Shown here one piece after another: positions 1 to 5,132 of a stretch of DNA of 5,132 bases. Location of the stretch: NCBI GenBank assembly GCA_050942555.1, contig JBMNNN010000154.1, positions 1-5,132 on the forward strand. The letters run 5' to 3'. The DNA comes from JAAYXU01 sp050942555. Lineage in GTDB: Bacteria > Bacillota > Clostridia > Christensenellales > UMGS416. Each line of letters starts with the position of its first letter. Position 1 is the first letter of the stretch. The position numbers were made by a program, and so were the translations under genes. The notes below the pieces were generated by a model that saw nothing but the letters and a program-made list of their open reading frames with translations, made no database searches and had not been told where the DNA came from.

Positions 1-783
1 CTCGATTCCCATGGCCCGCAGGCTATCGAAGCTCACCTGAATGCACGCAAACGCATCGCCGTCGCACTCGTCCTGCTCGACCACAAACCGCTTGATGCCG
101 ATGTCAGCGGCGGCCTTCAGTATCCCGGGCCAGTTGAGGTTGCCCTTCCCCACCGGTGCGAAGCACCGCGGAACGCCCTCGAGCTTGCCGGTATGGCGGG
201 TGATCGCGTAGTCCTTTACGTGCATGTACTCAGCCCGGCCGCGGAAGAGATACAGCGACGACGAGGGCTCGGTGCCCGCCGCAGTCAGCCAGAACACGTC
301 GGGCTGGAACTGCACATATGCGGGATCCAGGTCGCTGAGCATGATGTCGATCCCCCGGACGCCGTCGAAATCGATGAATTCAAACGCGTGAAAATGGTAG
401 AAGAACCTCCTCAAGCCGCGTTCTTTGAGCAGCCGCCCTTCCTCATTGAGCTGCTCGCAGAACTTCCGATACCCGTCGGCGCTGTCCCGGAGCGCAGTGG
501 GGATCGATGTGGTGCGCGCCACGTCGGTTCCCAGTATCGCACCGGTTTCGGCGATGGCATCGAGGTTTGCGGCGATCGTTCCGACCGGGGCCAGCACCGA
601 GTCGGCTTTCAGCCCGTGGCTGTCCAGCATCGACCGGAGAGTGCGGGCGTCCAGCCATTCGGGTATGCTGATCTGTACGTTCCGGTATCCGATGGCCGCC
701 ACCCGGGAAAGCGTCTTATCAAGCTCTTCGCGGTCGGCCATGTGGTTGCGCAGCGTGTACATCTGCAGTGCTATCGTGCGCAT
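1..783 (-). CDS. Sugar phosphate isomerase/epimerase-like TIM-barrel protein (second paralogue; stop codon outside window)
   Basis: A xylose-isomerase-like TIM-barrel protein (PF01261/COG1082 type), probably a soluble, metal-dependent enzyme acting on a sugar, keto-sugar or cyclitol. My translation gives 261 residues from ATG at 783 to the window edge with no stop. It ends in MGIE, as its upstream neighbour does, so only the stop is probably missing. AAAGGAG lies at 794-800, 10 bases before the ATG. Family motifs: YHFHAFEF (129-136), FQPDVFW with D162, EYMHVKDY with H188, PVGKGNLNW (about 210-218) and VVEQDEC with E236. H132/E135, D162, H188 and E236 are the likely metal/catalytic positions by family analogy; I could not check this structurally. 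It is about 45% identical to the protein encoded just upstream (hand alignment) and follows it by 24 bases in the same operon. Unlike that paralogue it keeps the common KDY and QDE residues, so it looks like the more canonical member. Substrate unknown. Confidence 0.9.
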   Translation of the reverse strand, partial: MRTIALQMYTLRNHMADREELDKTLSRVAAIGYRNVQISIPEWLDARTLRSMLDSHGLKADSVLAPVGTIAANLDAIAETGAILGTDVARTTSIPTALRDSADGYRKFCEQLNEEGRLLKERGLRRFFYHFHAFEFIDFDGVRGIDIMLSDLDPAYVQFQPDVFWLTAAGTEPSSSLYLFRGRAEYMHVKDYAITRHTGKLEGVPRCFAPVGKGNLNWPGILKAAADIGIKRFVVEQDECDGDAFACIQVSFDSLRAMGIE

Positions 784-807
784 CGATCTGATACTCCTTT
801 GAAATAA

Positions 808-1590
808 TTATTCGATCCCCATCCGGCGCAGGTACTCGAAGCTCGTTCTTACATCGTCAAAGGGATCGTTCAGGCAGTCGTCCATCTCCACTACGTAGAG
901 CGTGACGCCGATCTTTCGCGCGGTGTCGATGATGCCGGTCCAGTTCAGGTTCCCCTGCCCGACCGGGCAAACCTTCCGAGCGACCGGCTCGCGCACGCCC
1001 GGCGTGGGTATGATGGCGTACCCCTGCAAATGGATATACTCGGCGCGCCCCCTGAACTTCCAGAGCCCTGCCGACGGCTCGACGCCTGCGGCGGCCATCC
1101 AGTGTACATCGGGCTGGAAATGGATCGCGTCGGGATCGGTCTCGTCGACCAGAATGTCCATCCCGTTGATACCGTCATAGTTCGTGTACTCGTAGGCATG
1201 GAAATGATACAGATACGTCAGCCCATACCGGCGCAGCAGGCGTCCCCGCTCATTAAGCAGGGCGGCATAGCGGCGCATTCCCTCCAGCGTGCGGCTTTCG
1301 TCATAGGGCATGCCCACCCCGCGCACCATCGTCGTGCCCAGGATCTCGGCGTCTCGCGCGATTTTCTCGATGTCAGGGTTCGGAGAGTCGATATCACCCA
1401 TACAAGAATCGGCCCGCATGCCATGCGCTCGCAGCAAATCCCGGAACGCCCCGGTCGTCATTCCCTCGGGGATCCGGGGCTGTATGACGCGATACCCGAT
1501 CTCCACCAGGCGTCCCAGCGTCCGGTCCAGCGCGGCGGGCGTCTTTGTATAGTCGCGCAGCGTGTACATCTGCAGACTGATTTTACTCAT
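808..1590 (-). CDS. Sugar phosphate isomerase/epimerase-like TIM-barrel protein (first paralogue)
   Basis: A complete 260-residue xylose-isomerase-like TIM-barrel protein (PF01261/COG1082 type), with no signal peptide or membrane segment. I chose the ATG at 1590, giving MSKISLQMYTLR, because it matches the paralogue's start. The frame stays open upstream to 1761, but that part overlaps the oxidoreductase gene and is not family-like. The ribosome binding site AAAGGAG (1597-1603) runs into the TAA stop of the upstream gene and sits 6 bases from the ATG, so translation of the two is probably coupled. Motifs: YHFHAYEY (128-135), FQPDVHW with D161, EYIHLQGY with H187, PVGQGNLNW (209-217) and VVEMDD with E235. 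These are the expected metal/catalytic positions by family analogy. The usual HLKDY segment reads HLQGY here and the usual QDE reads MDD, so its chemistry or substrate may differ from the paralogue's. Isomerase, epimerase, dehydratase or 3-keto-glycoside lyase are all possible. Confidence 0.92.
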   Translation of the reverse strand: MSKISLQMYTLRDYTKTPAALDRTLGRLVEIGYRVIQPRIPEGMTTGAFRDLLRAHGMRADSCMGDIDSPNPDIEKIARDAEILGTTMVRGVGMPYDESRTLEGMRRYAALLNERGRLLRRYGLTYLYHFHAYEYTNYDGINGMDILVDETDPDAIHFQPDVHWMAAAGVEPSAGLWKFRGRAEYIHLQGYAIIPTPGVREPVARKVCPVGQGNLNWTGIIDTARKIGVTLYVVEMDDCLNDPFDDVRTSFEYLRRMGIE

Positions 1591-1601
1591 ATTGCTCTCC
1601 T

Positions 1602-2735
1602 TTACAGGTCGAGAACCAGCTCGGGGTACTCTGTGTATCCCGGAGCCAGCGGCTCGGGCCGCTCGCAGGTAGTCCGCATCGTATGCAGGGGACTGTCTTC
1701 CTCGAGGCCCGCCATCACCATCGCCGCCTCGAACGTATGAAGCGCCATGTCGAGCGAGCACCGCGGCGGGCGTCGGTTGCGCACCGCGTACGCCAGATCA
1801 GCCGCGCCAAGTCCCCGCATGTTGGTCGTGAAGGCATGCATGAGCGGAAGCTGACGGGCTTCGCTTTCGCCCTTGCACTTGAGCAGCACCGGCCCGCCGA
1901 ACGTATTGGGGTCGTTTAGTGTCAGCGTTCCCTCGGTGCCGTAGATCGTGAAGTGGTTCGTCACGTTGATGCCCTCCGACGACGTGAGGAACGCGCACAG
2001 CACCCCATTTGCAAACTCCAACGCGCCCACGGTGTTGTTGGGCGTCTCAATCTCCATATCGGCGCCGTAGAGCGGATTGTCGGGATGGCCGTAGGGGCGG
2101 CGCGGGTCCCGCGTCTGGCTGAAGCCGCACACGCGGCGGATGGGGCCCAAAAGGCTCACCAGTCCGGTCAGATAGTAGCACCCGACGTCGAACACGATGC
2201 CGCCCCCGGGACAGAACGCGAAGCGCCGCTCGGGGTCGGTGCGAAAGCGGTTGTGACGATAGCCGCGCACCAGTATCGCGTCGGCGGCCACGGGCTGCCC
2301 GATAAGTCCCGCGTCCAGCACGCGCCGCGCCAGCTGAAGCCCCGCGCCCAGGAACGTGTCGGGGGCCACGCACAGATACTTTCCGGTGTTTTGCGAGATC
2401 TCGGCAAGCTCAAGGGCCTGCTGGCTGGTCACGGCCAGCATCTTTTCGCTGTAGACGTGCTTGCCGGCAAGGAGCGCCGCCTTTGACACCTCGTAGTGGG
2501 AAAGCTGGTAGGTCGTGTTGATGACAAGCTCGATCGACGGATCCGAGAGTATCTCCCCGTTGGTCATGTCGCGGATGCCGAACTCCTCTGCCCGCGCTTT
2601 CGACCGCTCGGGCTTGATATCCGAGCAGCCCACCACATCGAGCACCTTAAATTGCCTCACGCAGTTTTCCAGATAGATCCCGCTGATCATGCCGCTGCCG
2701 ACGAGCGCGGTTTTCATGGGCCTGAACGGTTTCAT
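1602..2735 (-). CDS. Gfo/Idh/MocA family NAD(P)-dependent oxidoreductase
   Basis: A 377-residue sugar or cyclitol dehydrogenase of the Gfo/Idh/MocA family, expected to be cytoplasmic and to oxidise a hydroxyl of a sugar, glycoside or inositol-like substrate with NAD(P). The N-terminal Rossmann domain has the nucleotide-binding loop VGSGMIS (residues 12-18). YSEKML (95-100) carries the family's active-site Lys as K98, with Met where EKP usually has Pro. The C-terminal alpha/beta domain has GGGIVFDVGCYYL (177-189). Its D183 and Y187 fit the D-x-G-x-Y variant seen in glucose-fructose oxidoreductase-like members, rather than the commoner D-x-G-x-H. The length is normal for the family. The ATG at 2735 has GGGAGGG (2740-2746) 4 bases upstream; Met7 (2717) is a less likely alternative start. 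It is the first gene of a three-gene minus-strand operon with two TIM-barrel enzymes, which suggests it feeds them a keto product. The exact substrate cannot be told from sequence. Confidence 0.95.
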   Translation of the reverse strand: MKPFRPMKTALVGSGMISGIYLENCVRQFKVLDVVGCSDIKPERSKARAEEFGIRDMTNGEILSDPSIELVINTTYQLSHYEVSKAALLAGKHVYSEKMLAVTSQQALELAEISQNTGKYLCVAPDTFLGAGLQLARRVLDAGLIGQPVAADAILVRGYRHNRFRTDPERRFAFCPGGGIVFDVGCYYLTGLVSLLGPIRRVCGFSQTRDPRRPYGHPDNPLYGADMEIETPNNTVGALEFANGVLCAFLTSSEGINVTNHFTIYGTEGTLTLNDPNTFGGPVLLKCKGESEARQLPLMHAFTTNMRGLGAADLAYAVRNRRPPRCSLDMALHTFEAAMVMAGLEEDSPLHTMRTTCERPEPLAPGYTEYPELVLDL

Positions 2736-2760
2736 AATACCCTCCCGGCGTAAATTTTCC

Positions 2761-2778
2761 GATAGGAACCAGCCTATC
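2761..2778. promoter_or_regulatory. Perfect 6-bp palindrome, candidate operator or leader hairpin
   Basis: GATAGG (2761-2766) and CCTATC (2773-2778) form an exact inverted repeat around a 6-base centre. The repeat begins one base downstream of the minus-strand TATAAT hexamer and ends 14 bases before the ribosome binding site of the oxidoreductase gene. A repressor bound here would block transcription start of the catabolic operon; a small leader hairpin is the alternative. No regulator gene lies in the window, and I do not recognise the site as a known consensus. Confidence 0.4.
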
Positions 2779-2779
2779 C

Positions 2780-2808
2780 ATTATAATACCCAATCCGCCG
2801 GGCGAACA
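2780..2808 (-). promoter_or_regulatory. Candidate sigma-70/SigA promoter of the dehydrogenase/TIM-barrel operon
   Basis: On the minus strand a perfect -10 hexamer TATAAT lies at 2780-2785, about 45 bases upstream of the oxidoreductase ATG. At 17-base spacing the -35 position (2803-2808) reads TGTTCG, a poor match to TTGACA, and no TG extension precedes the -10. The placement in the only sizeable gap before the operon is right. The weak -35 could mean activator dependence, or that the hexamer is a chance match. Confidence 0.45.
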
Positions 2809-2843
2809 GGCATTTTGCGACCATCTGTTTGTATTTTTCGGTT

Positions 2844-2873
2844 AAAGGGTAGGGAACAGCCGACCTCCTACCC
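2844..2873 (-). terminator. Probable intrinsic terminator of the serine hydrolase gene
   Basis: On the minus strand, GGGTAGG (2873-2867) pairs perfectly with CCTACCC (2853-2847) across a 13-base loop. The stem begins two bases after the hydrolase stop codon and is followed by TTTAACC. The 7-bp G+C-rich stem is good but the T-tract is only three bases, so termination may be weak or partial. If it reads through, the hydrolase and the downstream operon would be co-transcribed. Confidence 0.5.
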
Positions 2874-2875
2874 GA

Positions 2876-4357
2876 TCAGGACTCCACGCCGGTCATCGTC
2901 CCTCCGGCAAATCCCTGGTACTCATCCAGGAACCATTCGGCAACCTTTGTCATATGCACAGCGATCTCATTGTCCATGAACGCGACCGAAACTTTAAGCG
3001 TTCCCAGATAAATGTCGGTAATATAGACGAGAAGGTTGAGTTTGTGCGGCTCCACCCATGCCGCAGAGGCCAGGCAGTCGTACTGGATGCCGGGAACCGT
3101 ACCGATCCGCCGTCCGAAGTAATTCCTTTGCGGGAATTTCCCGGCGATATAACGGCCCAGCCCGAAAGGCAGCCGGTTATCTCCCTGCGCGTTGGTGTAC
3201 TCCCATAGTCCTTCGCTACCGTCAAACGTGAAGCGCATCCTTGTTATGCCCATTGGATTATCCGCCATCAAATACTGAACGCCATGAATTTTTTGGGCAG
3301 CCGGGGACGTGGTGTTACCCTCCGGAGGAACAAACGCCAGACTGCCGATTTTCTTTTTCAGCAGACAAAGCGTTTCGGGATTCTCCGGAAGGGGTGCATC
3401 GGACAGCGGCTCGTACAGCTCCTGCCACATGGCGTCCACGATGCCCGTTCCCGTGGGGCCGTTGCCCTGCGTGTCGGCGATGCAGGCGAACAGGAAGTCC
3501 CTGTCGGGCATGCAATAAGCGAGCTGGCTTCCCATTCCTCGGAACGAAAACCCGTTGTTTTTCTCGCACCAGATCTGGTACCCGTATCCATGTCTCCCAT
3601 GGATGCGGCTATTATCGATTTGCTTTGACGTGGCTGCGGCGATGTAATCGCGCGATATGAGCTGCCGGTCCCCCCAGCGGCCCCCGTTCATGCAGACAAA
3701 GACCACCTTGGCCATGTCCCGCAGCGTGCACAGAACCCCCGAACCGCCCCAGGAGGTTCCTTCGGGCGTCTGAATGCACCAGGCATCTTTCGAGAATCCG
3801 ATCGGATCGAGCAGGCGAGGGCGCATGTATTCGAGAAAGGGCATGCCGCTGACACGCTCCACAATCGTATTAAGTACGACCGTAGCGGCCGTATCGTAGG
3901 AGAAAAGGGAGCCCGGCGGGTGGGAGGGCTGCATGTTGAAGAATGTCCATGCCCAGTTCCGGTCATCCTTCGTATACGAATTCGCCGAATTGGCGGTTGC
4001 CATCATCAGCAGATCGCGGATCGTGGTCTGCGCGACGTAGGGATGCACGTTGTCGGGCAGCAGATCGGGAAAATACCGGATGACAGGATCGGAGAGCGAC
4101 AGCTTCCCTTCGTCGGCCATCAGGCCGACAGCCAGCGATACGAAGCTCTTGCTCGTCGAATACATCCGGTGCAGCCTGTCGGCCGTATACGGTTTCCAGT
4201 ATCCTTCGGCGGCAATCCGGCCGTGGCGTATGATAAGAAATCCGTGGATACAGATATGGTCGCGCTCCAGCCTTTCAATAAAGCGAAGAACGGCCCGCGA
4301 GTCAATTCCTACGCTTTCAGGGGACGGCGCGACTGTCAGGACTTCGTTACTGTTCAT
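2876..4357 (-). CDS. Serine hydrolase, class C beta-lactamase/esterase superfamily (COG1680)
   Basis: A complete 493-residue serine hydrolase of the PF00144 superfamily, whose members include esterases, peptidases and amide hydrolases; true beta-lactamase activity is unlikely. The catalytic S-x-x-K is S67-T68-S69-K70 (in MYSTSKSF). The Tyr motif is Y154-D155-T156 (in LFSYDTAA), like the YNS/YDS variants of this subfamily. The third box is GYGYQIW (257-263) followed by FRGMGSQLAY (272-281), in place of the KTG/HxG of classical enzymes. Residues of about 335-493 form a beta-rich C-terminal domain (LPFGLGRY at 396-403), as in longer COG1680 members. I see no signal peptide, so it is probably cytoplasmic. 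The ATG at 4357 has AAGGGAG (4365-4371) 7 bases upstream. It is transcribed toward the sugar-enzyme operon, with 140 bases and a hairpin between them. It might deacylate a carbohydrate-derived substrate, but the substrate is not predictable. Confidence 0.93.
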   Translation of the reverse strand: MNSNEVLTVAPSPESVGIDSRAVLRFIERLERDHICIHGFLIIRHGRIAAEGYWKPYTADRLHRMYSTSKSFVSLAVGLMADEGKLSLSDPVIRYFPDLLPDNVHPYVAQTTIRDLLMMATANSANSYTKDDRNWAWTFFNMQPSHPPGSLFSYDTAATVVLNTIVERVSGMPFLEYMRPRLLDPIGFSKDAWCIQTPEGTSWGGSGVLCTLRDMAKVVFVCMNGGRWGDRQLISRDYIAAATSKQIDNSRIHGRHGYGYQIWCEKNNGFSFRGMGSQLAYCMPDRDFLFACIADTQGNGPTGTGIVDAMWQELYEPLSDAPLPENPETLCLLKKKIGSLAFVPPEGNTTSPAAQKIHGVQYLMADNPMGITRMRFTFDGSEGLWEYTNAQGDNRLPFGLGRYIAGKFPQRNYFGRRIGTVPGIQYDCLASAAWVEPHKLNLLVYITDIYLGTLKVSVAFMDNEIAVHMTKVAEWFLDEYQGFAGGTMTGVES

Positions 4358-4435
4358 CTTGATGCTCCCTTCATTCTTTTACGGGTCACGATTCAGTCCC
4401 AATTCTCAGGCCAAAGATAGGTACGAATAAAATTC

Positions 4436-4472
4436 ATAATAGAAGAATACACGAAAAGAGCAGTATATACAA
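4436..4472 (-). promoter_or_regulatory. Weak promoter candidate for the serine hydrolase gene
   Basis: Upstream of the hydrolase in A+T-rich sequence, the minus strand shows TTGTAT (4467-4472), 17 bases, then TATTCT (4444-4449). A second -10-like TATTAT lies at 4436-4441 without a good -35. Either would leave a leader of roughly 80 bases. Both are imperfect matches. They overlap the start of the binding-protein remnant on the other strand. Confidence 0.28.
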
Positions 4473-4640
4473 GTGGCAATACCGCCGGATTTTGATATCC
4501 GGCAGAGTTATACGGAGTTCATATTAGGCGTTCGGGATATCGATGACAATGCCGTGTGGCAGGCATATCTAAACGAACTGAACGACATGGGCCTGGAACG
4601 GTATCTCGAGGTGTGCGATGAATATTATTTCGGAAATTGA
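4443..4640 (+). pseudogene. C-terminal remnant of an ABC transporter extracellular solute-binding protein
   Basis: This plus-strand frame is open from just after a TAG (4440-4442) to TGA at 4638-4640, about 65 codons. It has no ATG with a ribosome binding site before the conserved part; GTG at 4473 is the only possible start and its upstream sequence is poor. The translation contains YTEFILG, then DIDDNAVWQAYLNEL, NDMGLERYLEV and CDEYY. This is the pattern of the C-terminal helices of family 1 sugar-binding lipoproteins: F-I-x-G, a short D-rich turn, W-x-x-Y-x-x-x-L, then a G-L-x-x-Y-L-E helix. The other roughly 350-450 residues of such a protein, including the lipobox signal peptide, are missing. 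I therefore read it as the leftover 3' end of a deleted gene. A small independent gene of about 55 residues is a less likely alternative. Confidence 0.7.
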
Positions 4641-4683
4641 TAACTCCGGAATGATGCTCTCTTCTAAGTAATTCTTATGAGTT

Positions 4684-4720
4684 TGCCCGTCTCTTCTACA
4701 GAAAGGCGAGGGGACGGGCA
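4684..4720. other. Stem-loop with 8-bp perfect outer stem (possible terminator lacking a T-tract)
   Basis: TGCCCGTC (4684-4691) pairs with GACGGGCA (4713-4720) over a 21-base interior that can form a small TTC/GAA inner pairing. It lies 43 bases after the stop of the solute-binding-protein remnant and just before the hydrolase fragment's promoter candidate. The position suits a terminator of the old transport gene. However, neither strand has a run of T after the stem, so efficient intrinsic termination is doubtful. Confidence 0.4.
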
Positions 4721-4748
4721 TTCAAAACTATTGGGGATAGGCGATAAT
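4721..4748 (+). promoter_or_regulatory. Candidate promoter for the SGNH hydrolase fragment
   Basis: TTCAAA (4721-4726), 16 bases, then GATAAT (4743-4748) match the -35 and -10 consensus at four and five of six positions. They lie about 30-60 bases upstream of the ATG at 4780, immediately after the preceding hairpin. The arrangement is plausible but the hexamers are common in A+T-rich sequence. Confidence 0.33.
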
Positions 4749-4779
4749 TGAACCGTGTGGGATAAAGGAGCGCTGGTTT

Positions 4780-5132
4780 ATGAAGTTTATAAACCTACTG
4801 TCCAGCAAGAATCAGAAAAAAACCGGCGAGCCCGTGAGCGCAGATTTTCTGGGAGACAGCATAACTCCTGGCGCATTTAAGACATACAGAGGGCACAATA
4901 CACTGACCGAGGGCAACTATGACTACCTCGCTGTATACCATGCTTTGTTGGCGAGAATGCTCACAACCATTTACCCGGCGGTCCATTTAATGTAATAAAC
5001 TTCGGTATTGGCGGGGGAAGCGCGCCGGAGGGCCTTGAGAATTATCCGCATTATGTACGGCGGCCGCAATATCGAAGAGCAGCTGAACCGGACAGACATG
5101 CATCAGTAGACAACCCGATAACTTCCATCCTC
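4780..5132 (+). pseudogene. SGNH/GDSL-family hydrolase, N-terminal part, frameshifted and running off the window
   Basis: The ATG at 4780 has AAAGGAG (4764-4770) 9 bases upstream. The first 71 codons end at TAA (4993-4995) and include FLGDSITPG (residues 23-31). This is the block I motif of SGNH hydrolases (esterases and carbohydrate deacetylases), with S27 the nucleophile. YHALLARMLTTIYP (53-66) is also typical. The family's next segment, PFNVINFGIGGGSAPEGLE, follows directly but in another frame beginning at 4983. A single missing C (CCC read as CC at 4983-4984) would join the two, so this is a one-base deletion or a sequencing error. The restored frame stays open to the window end. After about 5057, however, it reads R/A-rich sequence without the expected PDLVVV-like strand, so a second lesion or rearrangement is possible. 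Block III (GxND) and the C-terminal D-x-x-H would lie beyond the window. No signal peptide is visible. It is probably non-functional as written. Confidence 0.75.

Noticed and set aside
193..807. A 204-codon plus-strand reading frame across the second TIM-barrel gene
   Set aside because: It is antisense to a gene with clear family motifs, has no recognisable domain, and arises from the G+C-rich codon pattern of the other strand. Similar antisense frames at 1030-1740, 1953-2486 and 3920-4420 were rejected for the same reason.
748..1575. A 21-base direct repeat (748-768 and 1555-1575)
   Set aside because: Both copies encode the same conserved LQMYTLR start of the two paralogous proteins, so it is explained by gene duplication and conservation rather than by a repeat element or attachment site.
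1591..1761. N-terminal extension of the first TIM-barrel protein to an upstream ATG at 1761
   Set aside because: It overlaps the end of the oxidoreductase gene, its sequence is not family-like, and the ATG at 1590 has a good ribosome binding site and matches the paralogue's start.
2736..2875. Riboswitch or small RNA in the gap before the oxidoreductase gene
   Set aside because: The leader between the -10 box and the ATG is only about 40 bases and I see no conserved aptamer elements. The promoter, palindrome and upstream terminator account for most of the gap.
3885..3900. Y-D-T in place of the classical Y-x-N motif in the serine hydrolase, as a sign of inactivation
   Set aside because: YNS/YDS-type variants are normal in this COG1680 subfamily, and the rest of the active-site boxes are present, so the enzyme is probably active.
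4978..4996. Programmed ribosomal frameshift in the SGNH gene
   Set aside because: There is no slippery heptamer or stimulatory structure at the switch, and SGNH hydrolases are not known to use frameshifting. A one-base deletion in a C run is simpler.

Overview
The window reads as a stretch of chromosome from a moderately G+C-rich bacterium. The strong AAAGGAG-type ribosome binding sites and the protein families (COG1680 serine hydrolase, PF01261 TIM-barrel proteins, Gfo/Idh/MocA oxidoreductase, ABC sugar-binding protein, SGNH hydrolase) suggest a saccharide-using Firmicute of the Paenibacillus/Clostridia kind. That taxonomic guess is inference from gene style only. No rRNA, tRNA, CRISPR array or transposase is visible.

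Positions 1-2735 (minus strand) hold a compact operon. It starts with a Gfo/Idh/MocA NAD(P)-dependent oxidoreductase (2735-1602), followed after 11 bases by a xylose-isomerase-like TIM-barrel protein (1590-808). After another 24 bases comes a second, paralogous TIM-barrel protein (783-1), cut by the window edge almost exactly at its C terminus. The two barrels are about 45% identical by hand alignment. Together the three genes look like a catabolic module for a sugar, glycoside or cyclitol: the dehydrogenase would make a keto intermediate, and the two metal-dependent barrels would isomerise, epimerise, eliminate or hydrate it.

Positions 2736-2875 hold the operon's candidate control region (a perfect TATAAT on the minus strand and an 18-base palindrome just downstream of it), and a hairpin that probably ends the gene upstream. 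Positions 2876-4357 (minus strand) carry a complete cytoplasmic-looking serine hydrolase of the class C beta-lactamase/esterase superfamily, with a C-terminal beta-rich domain.

From 4358 to the end the sequence becomes visibly more A+T-rich and contains no intact gene. It has the C-terminal remnant of an ABC transporter substrate-binding protein (4443-4640, plus strand), a long-loop hairpin (4684-4720), a weak promoter candidate, and the start of an SGNH/GDSL hydrolase (from 4780, plus strand). The hydrolase has a good ribosome binding site but is broken by an apparent one-base deletion near 4983. This right end looks like a decaying or recombined flank of a carbohydrate-utilisation locus, or an error-prone assembly end.

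I found no convincing new biological system. The most interesting item is the dehydrogenase plus tandem divergent TIM-barrel pair, a plausible oxidative glycoside- or cyclitol-degrading module with an unknown substrate.
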